Shown here: in pieces, positions 24,701 to 37,016 of the stretch
How positions within the stretch are numbered: position 1 is the stretch's first letter
Layout of the letters: every line of letters starts with the position of its first letter
Assembly (NCBI GenBank): GCA_037074765.1
Contig: JBAMDO010000578.1
Coordinates: 310,001-374,000 of the forward strand
Length of the DNA: 64,000 bases
Reading direction: 5' to 3'
Source: Mansonella perstans
Taxonomy: Eukaryota; Nematoda; Chromadorea; Rhabditida; Onchocercidae
Notes under the pieces: generated by a model
What the model was told of the DNA's origin: nothing
Databases searched by the model: none
What the model saw: only the letters and a program-made list of their open reading frames with translations
Position numbers and translations under genes: made by a program

Positions 24701-25370
24701 GATAGATAATTAGCTACTGATGTAATGGAACACTTTTACGACTTTCACATAAAATTTTCTAAAATCGAACTACAAAAGCCCTGAAGCAAAACTTTAACTG
24801 TTAGAGCGGTTTTATGCTTCAGTACTAAAATTGTTGTTTTAGAATAGCTTGTAATTCAGCTTTGAATATTGGAAATTCTTCCAGATTTTTTAATAACTGC
24901 TGCAAATTTGTGCAACATATTTCTGAATAAAGTTAAGCGAATAAAATGTAAACAGTTAACATATGAACTTTTAAAATTTGAAAGCAGCATATTGACGAAA
25001 AGTTTGTCATTTCATTGTGTTTTAGATAGGTTTTTAAGCACTCACGAAATTGTTGTGGGCCATTTGGAGACAGTAATTTGTAACAAGAAAGTCAATTATT
25101 TCATTTGCAAAAAGGAAGGTATGTTTTCATTAAGTCAGACAGACCGATTCCCGTGAAACCAAGTAAGCGGGACTACATTTTTCAATTTGTGTCATATTTC
25201 ATGTTGGTAATTCCATTTTTCATATTTCATGTTAATAATTCCAAGCTGATAAAGTTCTACTGACAAAGATAATGGCTGTAATTTTGAAATTAACAAAATT
25301 TCAAATTAAGATAAACCCGACTGGACAATTTCATAAATTTTATTTTACAGCTAGAAGCAGTGAACAATAG
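21756..25370 (+). CDS. Two-domain C-type lectin-like protein (5' end open)
   Basis: Exons 21756-21887, 22401-22524, 22808-22989, 23142-23199, 23792-23877, 23945-24056, 24333-24527, 25026-25118 and 25351-25370 join with matching phases and end in a stop. They encode two C-type lectin-like domains. Domain 1 runs from GPCPEKWLPLLP through the second helix (DACSYMFNNESTSATIF, RELKDFL) to CAWNVLLKKDQVEFKDCDYF and IWCQYK. Domain 2 runs from YQCNQWFKADYGSHVNCYLV, ARDVCRKKGAQLVTID, then LFLGYTRCSTDWLEWR to AECCMGL and KKVNYFICKKE. Neither has an EPN or QPD sugar motif, so calcium-dependent sugar binding is doubtful. The family is large and often secreted in nematodes. The first exon with a signal peptide was not settled; candidates lie at about 21182 (MMLFCACLY) and 21569. 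The last exon adds only ARSSEQ; reading through instead would stop at 25156. Confidence 0.85.
23018..23060. repeat. TG-rich microsatellite
   Basis: Alternating TG/TATG run in an intron of the C-type lectin-like gene. Confidence 0.85.
24049..24108. repeat. 30-bp tandem duplication over a splice donor
   Basis: CGTTACACGTAT begins both copies (24049 and 24079), about 90% alike. The copy boundary spans the end of a lectin exon, so the 5' splice site is duplicated: ACAC|GTATGT in copy 1 and ACAC|GTATTT in copy 2. Only the first keeps the frame, because a stop codon follows in the unit. Confidence 0.85.
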
Positions 25371-25989
25371 CAGACAATAGCCACGTATCTCGCAAAAATC
25401 TTAGATTCTGACGCAAAAACCGTGTGAAAAGGAATTTACAATGTTATCCGTTCAATTTCCAACTTTTATGTGATTGTTAATACCATCGTGCTTAAACAAA
25501 TTGAATACTTACTCCAAATACTTGCAACTCTACAAAAGTCAAAATTAATCATGCTATCAAACCTGAATTGGCAATATGTTCAGGCTTATCATTGTATTTT
25601 ATCTTCATGCATGGACTGCATCTTGTTCTAGCTTTTCAGCAGCTTTTCTATCGCTTCAAATATATTCTTACACAAATTTTCTTGAATAATCTGACTGATA
25701 AAATTTTCAAAATTTGAACAATAACATAATCGTTACGATTTTGCTCAGCAAGCCGAAATCATTTACATATACTTTTCTTTATTATTTTGAATTTTAAGAA
25801 TAATTAGAAACGCACGAAAATGGATTCCCACCACAATATCTATTAAATTTTCAAAAAAAAAAAAGAGATAAAATTGCAGTTAAATTTTTGTGAGTATAAG
25901 TGCGAAGATGCGATTGTTCATAAAATATCATAACGATAACACATCACAGGGTTGGAGGAAATATGAGTTGTCGCAGCAGAACCAATATT
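25371..25989. other. Short convergent intergenic region
   Basis: Separates the stop of the lectin-like gene (+) from the stop of the UDP-galactopyranose mutase gene (-). Only 3' UTRs are expected. Nothing else is seen. Confidence 0.6.
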
Positions 25990-28900
25990 TCATTCTTGAA
26001 ATGTTGATAATCCATTTTTGTATACTGTTTCCGGTTCATTTAGCAATATTCTATCGATAATCTCTTTGCCTTGCATGAAACAATGATCCTGATTTGCTGC
26101 TTCATATTTCCAACCACCAAATCGACCTCTCGAATATATTTCATGCTTCTCAAGAACTCGATGAGCGCGAGTCAACTCTTTATCTCTCTGTAACATCTCC
26201 TATCAACCGTATCGTTGTTTAAATGTGTTTTCAAAGAACTAAAGCTGCATAAATAATTAAAGTAAAGTAATAAACGTGCACTAAAGAAATATATAAATAA
26301 ATCAGAAGCAATGAACTTGATAGACTAACATTTACGGTTGGTATAGGATATCCATATGACAACAATACCGAAAACATACTAACAATTTGTTTACGTGAAA
26401 TGATTGATTTCCGGATTAGACATTCAACTGTTTTTTCCGTTATTTCTTCTTTAGTGACCTATAAAATACTGCGTTCTTTTTCCAAGAAAGTCACTACGAT
26501 TGAAGCAAATTTGACCATAAGCTTGCTCCTGGTATGCATACATTCATTCACTTTATTTCAGAGAAATTAACTTGCTTAAAATGTTAGTATGAGTGAAATA
26601 AATACTTAGCAAGCACCATATGAGTGCTTAAGTAACTCGCTTCCTTGCGACTTATTGGCAAATTTATAAAATGTCTCTTCAGTTGTACTTTTAAAAGTTA
26701 TTTCTATGGATAAATGAAAAAATGTAACATGAGATACCAACGTCGTTATCGTTGATGTCACGAGAACATTCACATAGTACCGACCAATACTTATCATTAT
26801 TTGGGGTCATTTCACCATAACGTGATAAAAAAGTAACGCGATAAAATGGAACAGTTTCTTCAGGGAAATAAAGCCAAGTAAAACGCTTCGCGATAATATT
26901 CATCGGCTTTTCTAGGCCAATACCTATTACAAATACCTAAAAGAGCACTGAAACATTTTAATATCCTTTAATCAATTAATTTTCTTAAATACTGATTATT
27001 TTTGAGATTCATTTAACTCTCACCTTATTGTACTTTAAATCAAGTTCTTGACATAATTTGGTGCTTCTGATTAGTTGATCAAGTGGCCCTGTATTGATGA
27101 GAACACTGTAACTAAGTTTTATCTTTCCATATTGTTCATTTTCATATGTAATTGATTTATTTTTTGCATCAATGTCAATTACCTAAAACAATGCCATGCC
27201 ATCTTTAGGATATTTAATTTATTCATACGAAACAGAGCATTTTCGAAAAAAATTCTTTATCTTTAAATAAATTTTTGAAAGTTGCATAGACTTCAGCACA
27301 GTTTTCTATGTTGAGATTGGGCGTAATCAGACAAACATCGTAGTTGTATTCGGATATTTTCTATCAAAATGAGCAATTCGAGCAATTATTTTTTTTAATC
27401 AAAACGAGCAATTCTTGCATTCTCAAATAAATCCTATTGCACTTGCCCAGAATGAAAGATATCGATTACAATTCGTTGATCGATAAGTAAATTTTAAAAA
27501 ACTTGAAAACTTGACTCGCATCCAAAATGAAACCATTCAGACGGTAATTTGTTAGTCATTGATTTCCATATTGACCCCGTTCCATAGCGTTTCGGAAACA
27601 TAAACTTAGCATTTGGACCCCACCCGAGATCCGTTTGCTAAAATTTGTTTCCAATGCGAAAATGATCGTGGACAAATGAAATCATTGGAAAAAATTAATT
27701 TCTTGGGTGCTCCAAAATAGGAGAAAAAATTAGCTTATTCTATAAATCAATATTTGCTAAGACGTCGGAAGCGATTTTTTCATTTTCTTTCAATGACCTA
27801 TTTAATTTAGCAGACTCTAAAATTTTTTTTATACAATGATTACAACTTCAAAAATCCACAGTCCATTTAAAAACTGAAGTCTTAATCAGTAACTGTTATA
27901 CTTTAATTAGACTGTTCACAACAACAAACTAATTGATACCTTTAAATCTTTCTCATTCATAGTACAAAGTTCCTCCAATTTTTCATACGGTATCTTAGCA
28001 ACTCGATTTCCCACCCATACCGAATTCATTTGATCCGGTGTTACAGTCCAAATCTTCAATTTGCTCAGTTTCAAATTAGTCGGTAAAAATAGAGCTCGGG
28101 CCAGTGAACTTTTAACCTGTTATTTCCTCTTTGAATAGGAATCAATTGATGGAAAGGAAACATTGAAGTTACAGAAACTCCATATCACCATTTATTTCAA
28201 ATCACACGAGATCATTTAATGTTCAATTTGGAAGCAAACCTTTTGAGTATATTGCTTAAAGAAGCAACTCTTTAGTGTTGGTCCGAAATGTTCTTTTATC
28301 CATTCATCAAAATTTTTTGGTGAACTTGTTTTCTGAAATATTAAGATATATTAAGAACTAACAAGACTAAGGTGTGTACGTATAATTCTTAAAGATTGAC
28401 TACAGGTTCCGAAGATGCGATTCAAATCAATTCGGATTCAGAATTTCACAGACATAGACGATGTAAGTAACAATCCGTTCAGTTTGTACTGTATGTTTCA
28501 AGATTAGGGAAAAACTTCCAAGATATCTCAGGACTCGAAATGAAGGTCTTGAATGGAGAATTATTGTGTCAATAAAGAAATTTATCGAATCACATTAAAT
28601 CAAATATATACTTACTTCCGGTTTTTCACATCGATCTCGCAAATCATTCAGGCATTTCTTTTTAATATTTGCTGGAAACATTGGTATTGCATACTGTACA
28701 GGGTACGGTACAAGATGCAAATCTTTCTTACCGAACATATAACTGATATCAACCTATAAAAATGTAGCAATTCAGAAAATCTTCTAAAATTTATTATATC
28801 GTCACAGTACCCAATTATGAAGGATATCTTGACGTACACATTTTTTGCTTCATTCTAGATATTCCGAATAAGTTCTATGGCGTCAGAGCCGTTCAAATCA

Positions 28901-30209
28901 TTAAAAACGATGTTGTAAAAAATAAGATTAAAAAAGTAGTAAATTCCTCTACTACTTTTTGATATATTCCAAAATACAAAACCTGACAATTTCGCGTCAA
29001 AAAATTCCATTCACTGACCGCCCAACATATTGCCTCTTTGTAGTAAGGGAAATTATGATCGAAAGTGACATGTCCACCCATATCCCAGAAAAATCCATTT
29101 TCATCCACAACTGTACGACTCAATCCACCAGATGACAACTCCTACATTAAGTCTTTGTGAAAAGATACAAGCCTTTTGAAATTACTGCAATTATTCTAAG
29201 CAATTTATTCCAAAAAATCAAACATCAAAAAATTATTTTCTTTTCTCAAATCTCGATCTGCAAAAACTCGTATATTTTTACACTTAAGATTTTCCAGCTA
29301 CTTTCAAGTAATTCTTAGCACTCTTTGCTTTATTATATTGTTAAATTTGGTTTTTTGTTTCAATAATTTATTTTAATTTTTGTCATTTTAATTTTGTGCA
29401 CTTACTCTATAGGTTGTTTTAGTTTAACAGTAAGAATAAGTATAATTTTTTTGATCATTCCAACAATCACATATCAGAGCAGTCAGGAAAAAAATTATTG
29501 GTAAAGCTTATCACAATTTTTTGGAATTGGACTTTTCTGCGGGTGGAACTTGTAGGCAATTTGTTAAATGAATCTTCGAAGTTAATTTTTAAAAATAACT
29601 ACTTTGCTTTTGAACATTTTAAAAATTTTAAATTTCGAGCAAGATGAGAATATCTATGCAACATTTAGACAGCAAATCTATTCTTTACAATCATTCTCCT
29701 GACCGTGATTAATAGCATATTCCTGTTCCGGAATCCATTTATTAATTGGAATAGAGATGAATCGAGATCTGGATGAACTAAATAATTGATTATAGAATGT
29801 GTATGAAAATTCCTTTTTTCTCTCAATAGTATTTTAAGAAAATTCACATTTAAATTTAAGTCTTTTTTTAAAATAGTTTTTCAAAGCTTTCAGTATCTCA
29901 AAAACTGCTTGGAACATATAAAGTCTTAGACAAAATTATTTTAGAAAAAATTCAAACTGTTCGTAGTGAACATGCAGGAAAGAAACGTAAAGTTAAAATT
30001 GTTGATTAAATTTAATTCGAAAAGAAATATGAATTTCGCATTACAACATCGCAGATACTGACAAAAATACTTCCTTCAATATCGCTGACCTTTTCCAAAA
30101 TAATTAACTCGACATTTTTAGCAACATCAACATTATTATTTTGCAGTTGATGAAGACGGTAGGCTACACCAAGACCTGTTGGTCCCGCACCAATAACCAC
30201 AATCTTCAT
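25990..30209 (-). CDS. glf-1: UDP-galactopyranose mutase (10 exons)
   Basis: Flavoenzyme that converts UDP-galactopyranose to UDP-galactofuranose, the donor for galactofuranose-containing glycoconjugates. Exons: 30063-30209, 28983-29141, 28616-28753, 28240-28332, 27940-28053, 27503-27637, 27024-27182, 26742-26936, 26336-26458, 25990-26199. All phases are 0; about 490 aa, normal for eukaryotic forms. Seen in order: Rossmann FAD motif ([16 protein letters not shown]), [89 protein letters not shown], and the C-terminal block [19 protein letters not shown] with the conserved arginine and the flavin-contact region. Exon 5 could instead start 60 bases upstream (AACAG|GTT), adding 20 residues; the shorter form fits the family better. 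The enzyme is absent from mammals. Confidence 0.93.
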
Positions 30210-30253
30210 GAATCAAAAAATTCCAAATATATAAATGTGATCCTTACAAGCCT
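30210..30253 (-). promoter_or_regulatory. Candidate trans-splice acceptor of glf-1
   Basis: On the minus strand ATTACTTTTAG precedes a 42-base leader and the start ATG. Joining any coding exon here is blocked by stops in all three frames, so the segment is a 5' leader. That favours spliced-leader addition or a 5' UTR exon. Confidence 0.45.
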
Positions 30254-33200
30254 AAAAGTAATGAAATTTAAGAGTACTAAGGATATGACTTATTAAAAGA
30301 TTATTCTAACTTTTTAATTAGCGGCAATCAAATCTAAAACTCCCAAGCAAGAATGTTCAAAGCTAACATATAAATAATAAGAATAAGTTATCAGCAAAGA
30401 AAGAGATGCCACAGAGATAGATTAACCTTTTGCTGAAAAGACCGGATAAAAAGGAATGGAAGAAATAATACTACACGATGATAAGAATTGCATAACAGAT
30501 GGCAGATACTCGAGTTTGTAGGTCAGATATGTATTGGAAAAGGCCACCCTAGCAATCTTCTCACGTACTATCCTTCTCGTATTACTGACCTGAATTATTA
30601 TGCCTTTAATTTATCTATACTTACTTTCTGTATATTTCTCTCGCTCATTAACTAGGAGAACATAATATTTGAGCCATCATTAGCAATACAAACACCATTA
30701 ATTAATTTGCGACAATAGAATAATTTTCATAGCTTCTTTGAAAATCATCCAATCAACAATTGCCGTTGAAATACAGAGTTTGGCAAAAATTCCTTTCATG
30801 TCTAAACTTCGTTAAATAGTATTAGTTTATAATTACTTTTAATTAGTGTTACTGTAGCCATATCTTAGTGGGATAGAATTAGAAATCTAGAACTGACTAA
30901 TAATGAGAACTGAGAGTCATCAAAAATTGCAGTTTTTAATTTAAAGTTTGCAATTATTAAACGCTTCCGACAGCCTTGCACTGAATTATTTGCTTTAACA
31001 ATAGCATTTATGGTTCATGCAAATATATCAGTTTGACAACAAGATAATACTGACTAATTCCTATTTCTTGCCGGATTCGGCAAAGAATCAGCCGTTTTTG
31101 CAAAAACGGTATTTAAATATTTATCTTTGTTTACTCGCTCACTGGCTTTTAAAGAGTCAAGTATTTGTACAAATTGCGACTCGTTTAGACGATCTCCCAT
31201 ACTTTTGCACTGTTCACAATAATGAAAGAATAATAAGCACTTTCCCAATGATCTACTTTACAACTAGCCTCAATGCATGCACTAATTAATCTCTAGACCA
31301 CAGAGGAATTATATAAATAAACAGTGTATGTGCTCGATATCTGGCATTCCAATCAAAAATTTTGCATGTGATCTTTCCCGAAAAAGACAAGACTTGATTA
31401 AAGAACGAAGAATCACTCCTAGAAAGATCAGAAGCATTTCATTCAGCGCCTGAGAAAAGCCCTGAAAATCCAGATGAAAGTTCAATGACTTAAGAGTTCT
31501 CGCAAATGTCAAAATTGATTTTCAGTTGCTCTTACACGAAAGTATTCCAAGTTTTGAGAATTTCTGAAGTTTTAAAATTGCGAAAAATTTCTTTCGAATC
31601 AGAATGGAACGATTTGCCTGGAAAACAGATATTGCGTGATATACAATTTAAATACGTAAAATAAAATTGAAACTAAGCATAAGCAGATAACGAAATTTCA
31701 AATATAATTGAGATATAATGCAGCAATTTTCAACCTCTCAAAAATAATCGCCCAATAATCGACAAATTGTTAAATTGAAAGGCGCTATTTTAATAATTTT
31801 TGTCCCCTCGCAGACTTAACAGCTAAAATATTACACCCAATGAAATATTAGATTTTGAAAGATGCTTAGATCCAAATTGTGAGACAGCTACTCTCTGTAA
31901 GACATTGTTTCAAATTCGAAATTAAATCTATGTAAATTGAAGTTTGGTTTATTTAAGTTGTTTGAACATATTACATTGTTTATTTACTATTGCTAAACAG
32001 AAATTATAACAAATTATTTAAATAAACTTTGAATTAATGCAAAAATTCTTACTAAAATTAATTGCCCCGTATCAATCGATAAGTATTTAGTGCGAGCAGT
32101 AATATTACATTATGCTGTTAACAACTGCTTTACTTTGTGAGCCTTCGTCCACCATCGACTATTTGCCTATTCTTATATATGAAATCTTTGAAATGGGATA
32201 ATTTGTGCTCAGTAAAATATTTCCGTTATTGGCAGCTTACTGCTCTACAATATCATTTGATCCAGGCGCTATTGATTGGATTTTCGAGATTCTGAAAGCA
32301 TAAATCAACTTAGCAGCCTAAACTTCATTACTTGCTTATGTCCAGTAAAGCTGCAATTTTTTAAATTAAAGCTCGCTCTTTATTTCATCTTCAGAATTCT
32401 ACTTGTTAGATCATTCAGAATCACCCAAAGAATACAAATTTTTTGTTCTGTCTTTCTTGGATGGACTGTTTGTGCTCTCCCTATAAAGCGGGAAACAAGT
32501 CGAAAAAGCCATTGATTCTCGCTACAATTCTCATCAGCATTTGGTGTTAATTTATTGCTTGCTGGATGATGATGGTTTAGATTTGTATAAATATTTATTT
32601 AAATCACTGATTTTGTAAAACAATTCCTGTTGCATTCACAGAAATCCAAGCTATTATTCATCACACTTAGTGCAACATTTATTTCATTTTAATTTCATTT
32701 TGAATACAATCCACCAATTTGCAAATGCAACAACTCTTTGCTTAATTCGTTTTAATAATTTGGTTTTAATCATTAATTCCGACTCAATTTACTAACATTT
32801 TACTAACACCCTTTTATTATTTGAGAAATTCTAAATTACTTATTTTTAAATATTGCAAATGTATCTTTTAATTTTGCCATTGCAGAGATCACAGGTTCGA
32901 TTACTACTACTGATTGCATATTTGTCTTATTAGATTTGAACAGATGTTATCAACGTTCTTCAACTTGAATTGTTGTGACGGATTTGAAAAGTTAACTGGC
33001 ATATCAATTTAGATTCTTTTACAAGACGTCACTAATTCAAGTTATTATTTATCACATATGGAAATAGAATCTAACACAAGTTCCAAGTTTTACAGGTGGA
33101 TTATGCAATTAAGAAACTGGAATTTAATGGACTCTCATGCTTTTTGCATACTGATGCAAAATAATCAATTTATTTAAAATCCAGTTTTCTAATGTGAATT

Positions 33201-34665
33201 TGGAAATTATGCTAAAACTAATAGTGATAGTTTTCAGTGATAAGAAATTTTAAAATAGTATCAAAACGGCCAAACTTACGCTCAACTCGAATACAACGCA
33301 GGAACTTGAAGGAAAAAAATGCGACACTTCCAATTCCAAATATGTCATCGGTGGTAGAAATGAATGAAAGCAAGGTTAGTTGAGTTCTTAGAATTTCAAC
33401 GTTGTTTCAATGCCTCGAAATGCCCAAATTTTCAAATTTTAGCTGTGTTTGACCATTTTCCCATGCTTAATTTTATATTTTATTATACCCATATACCGAG
33501 TAGTTAAATTTAGTGTTTATTGCTAAGTCAACAAATTAAAAATTAAGTCAGTCAGTATCTGCACTGGTATCATATGTGAATGATGGAAGTATAATTAAGC
33601 GAGAAAAATTAAAAGACAAATATGTGAAATGTGAGTACGTTGAGCAATGTAGTGGAAGTTGAAAGAGCCTTATGTGAGGACTATTCAGAGAAAACTTTTG
33701 GATTAGAAAATTAGAAAACTTAATTTCCTTGATTCAAATCAAGGTAATTACCTGATTTTCGTTTAAATCCCTTAAAAAATCAAAAAAGATCGTTCAATCT
33801 AAACATTCCTTACCTTTGTTTACCACTACATTCTGTCGTTTTTTGCAACACTTCTTAAATGCACATTTCCTTTTATTCATTTATCATTTGTAAATGCTAC
33901 CAAGCTTCCATGGGAATCAAACTCTTAATTCGAATTCAAACTAATGAGAGATTTGACATTCGTTAAAAAATTTTTTTAAATCACTTTTTTATCATTATTT
34001 TTGCAATGAGAAAAAAACTAAACTACTTTCCGACCTAAGATATTGTCATATTATGTATACAGTTACAACAATTACTATCTCTGTAATAAGTATGAACAAT
34101 TGGTGATAAAGTTATATACACAATTATCAAATGAGTTATACAAATGAAATTCTCCTGATCTCATTTTCTCTGTTTAAGTGGTAAACTGTTGTTAATCTTG
34201 CAGAGCACATGTGTTTGTGTATGTTAGTGTGAAAGTAAAAGATAAGATTACCAAAGTGATCGGTGATAAGCTTGATAACATATTTGATCTGAGAAATATG
34301 CATTCCACACATTCATAATTTCAACAGTAATTTTATTGAATTAAAAATAATACGAAGGAATGAGGAAAGTTTATGTACATTATGAATACTATTAAAATGC
34401 ATTATGAAAAGGATACTTTCATAATAGTAAAAAATATGCAATAATTGAAGCTGACTTTATCGATTGTTCGTCTAATTTTAATATTCCAATTTTATTTGCA
34501 TATTCAAATTAATCTCAACATTAATTAACAGGTAAAAATTCAATAGATGAAATTGAAAAATACTTGATATTGCTATCCAAATCTTTTATTGGGTTAAAAT
34601 ATATGCATAAAGAAAAAGCTTATCTTTCACATCTCGACACTGACAAGAGTCATTGACAAAGACTT
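30254..34665. other. Large non-coding region
   Basis: Holds the glf-1 promoter side and long AT-rich sequence. Two tiny exon-like pieces were noted: 30624-30650 (-), an acceptor, then ATG AGC GAG and a strong AAA|GTAAGT donor; and 33346-33378 (+), ATG TCA TCG followed by AAG|GTTAGT. Neither can be tied to a gene, although the second is in the right phase to precede the WD40 gene. Open frames at 31017-31289, 31054-31248 and 32276-32515 lack motifs and splice context. Confidence 0.4.
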
Positions 34666-34770
34666 TCAGTAGAAAGTTTCACTTTTACTCGATAGTTGAA
34701 CATTAGAATCCGATGACATGTCCTCATTTGATATTGATGATAACAACGACATCGCTGCTAGTGAAGGTCT
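34666..34770 (-). CDS. Possible last exon of an unknown gene
   Basis: On the minus strand a TAATGCAG acceptor is followed by 34 codons and a stop. The peptide is Ser-rich with acidic spots (begins RPSLAAMSLLSSIS, ends SSKSETFY), like the disordered tail of a signalling or membrane protein. A candidate preceding exon lies near 35485-35600 (-), ending CAG|GTAAAT in phase 0, but its coding nature is unsure. No family is recognised. Confidence 0.3.
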   Translation of the reverse strand, partial: RPSLAAMSLLSSISNEDMSSDSNVQLSSKSETFY

Positions 34771-36642
34771 CTGCATTAATACGTACAATAGATAAATCTT
34801 TCTTTTTCTTTCAATTCTATTAATTTCTTTTTTCATTTAAACAAATGAAAAAAATACAACAAATCAAATAATTAATTTGTTTTATATTAGAGTCTATAGT
34901 TGGCGAAATAAAATTCATGCTATCAAGTAGGACTAATGTCTAAAAAACATTCACTCATTACTTTTACGTTGATAATTTTCAAAACATATAAATGCTATCA
35001 GATACTGCATGATCCTTCCTCAGTTATCACTTCGAGCTATTTTGGAAATCTTTCTGATTATTATTACTCTGAGACATCAAGTTCAACTTCCTTCATAATT
35101 TAATGCCCATCAAGATACAGAATCACAAAATTTAGTATTTCACAGTACTTTCCAGTACTTTATGAAAGATGAAAGAAACATTTTTCAATTTTTAGATAAA
35201 TTTGTTAATAAGCTTCTAATAATACATGCGATACTTTCATGAATAAAAACCACTTGTTAGACTTGTGTGCTGTTGAAAAATTTCACAATCTTCTTATTTA
35301 ATGGAGTTAATATTTGAAGGCATATATTCCCTTTAGATTAATCGAAGTAATATATATTAAGTATTTCAATATTTGGCTTTCTGTGTAGCTGTTATTTGAA
35401 TTTCAATCAATCCCATTTTTTGCCATGATAATTAAATTATGCTATTCGAATTTTCTTTTCATATTTAGATAGTTTGTCATTTACCTGACAAACAATTGAA
35501 TTTTTTAATGAAAATAATGTAAGCTTGATGAATATATCATTTGTATTTTCATTATATAACAATAAATGTCCTGCTAATTCTATCTCGCACTCTGGTTTGA
35601 TATTGCTTAGTTTTTACATTGACAATTTATTCTCAAGCTTTTATTATTTAAGTTCAGGTTTTTCTCAGGAATTATGCTACTATAGCTTCTTTTTTTCTGC
35701 TAATTTATTATCATTCCATCATTTACCAAATATCCTATTTTTTTGAATCGTCATTAATTTGAATATTCTTCAGAGTTTTACTGTTATCGAAAGTAAAGCG
35801 GCAATGGAATAATACAAGATTACAAAAACTGTTTGGTCAGTGGAATCAGTAGAATCAAAAATTTAGTTTCGATAAAATTAATTAATTTAATTGCCAAATA
35901 TTTCGTGTGACTTCAATAGGAGAGCATTTTGAAAATTGCAATAGCTTTTTAATAATTCACTTGCAACAAGAAATTATCAAAGGACTAGCAATGATAGAAG
36001 CAAATTATTTATACCAATATGTAGAACTTTTTTTACATTTCTAGCTGTACAAAATTATTTCAGTTAATTTGAGACAGAAAATGTGTACTATCCTTGAAAT
36101 ACTTGGTTGACAAATAAATAAGCTTTAAGTAGTCAATTATCCATATCAATGAATTTATAAATGTGCTTTTAAGCATGAAACATCGATTAAAGCTTACTTC
36201 TATGACATGGATTGAGGTTAACATTTTCATTGGTCGATTGTATTAATGGACAACTAGTTAAGGTCACCGCTGTGACAATATCACATCGTTGGCTTTTTCA
36301 ATGCAGACGTCAATTTGGATAAAATGAGGGTGCTTCTGAACCTTTTTTCTTCTATTTCTGCGACTGTAGCATGATATCATTACAGTTTATTAGTTCTTCG
36401 CTAAAATTAATTCCATTGTAGTTTAAAATTTGATTTGTTTATAATTCAAATGTTACATTTATTGAAAAGTTAATGCAATTCACTAATCAACCAATCCATT
36501 GTTCTTCCTCTTTCTTTCTCTCTCTCTCTTTCGTTCCCCAAACATTTATGCAGAAAGGATTAAATTCCGGGTAATAATTAAAGTATTGTATGTTTGATCT
36601 TGAATTGATTAATTGCTACTATTTTTTTCGAGATAAATTTTC
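34771..36642. other. Mostly non-coding stretch
   Basis: AT-rich with a TC-rich tract at 36505-36540. Possible minus-strand exon pieces at about 35485-35600 and 36195-36230 have donors but no certain acceptors. Nothing else is supported. Confidence 0.4.
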
Positions 36643-36983
36643 ATGTTTGTCAATTTACATTTGGTTGAAAAAGTTCTAGATCGATTTTATGGGGAGTGCC
36701 AGTCTATATGTTACTGGCCGTCTAAATTATTCATTTCGAAAGGCAAAGTTTTTGAAAAAAATGAATTAATTTACAAGTTTTTCTCCGACCAACAACCATT
36801 TGACTCCCCAAAAAATAAATTTCCCGAAAATTCCGAAGTCTTTCCTTTCACAGCATTATTTTTTAGAGATCATTCTTTCAAATTGTGAGTAAATTTTAAT
36901 TGCCATCTCATTTCGATCAGTAATTTAATTTTTGGACATCAGCAAATTGTTTTGTTCTGTTTTTTTCGTTGTATTCTTAATTT

Positions 36984-37016
<33 letters not shown>

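Noticed and set aside
27240..27370. Open minus-strand stretch between glf-1 exons 6 and 7
   Set aside because: The flanking exons join directly in phase 0 (SSFQ to VIDIDAK) and match the family without an insert. This stretch has no good acceptor and donor.
30624..30652. Mini-exon MSERNIQK with a strong AAA|GTAAGT donor (-)
   Set aside because: Joining it to glf-1 gives stops in the 5' leader in every phase. It could only be untranslated or belong to something unseen.
32888..32905. GGTTCGATTAC, like a tRNA B box
   Set aside because: No matching A box, anticodon stem or acceptor stem could be placed around it.
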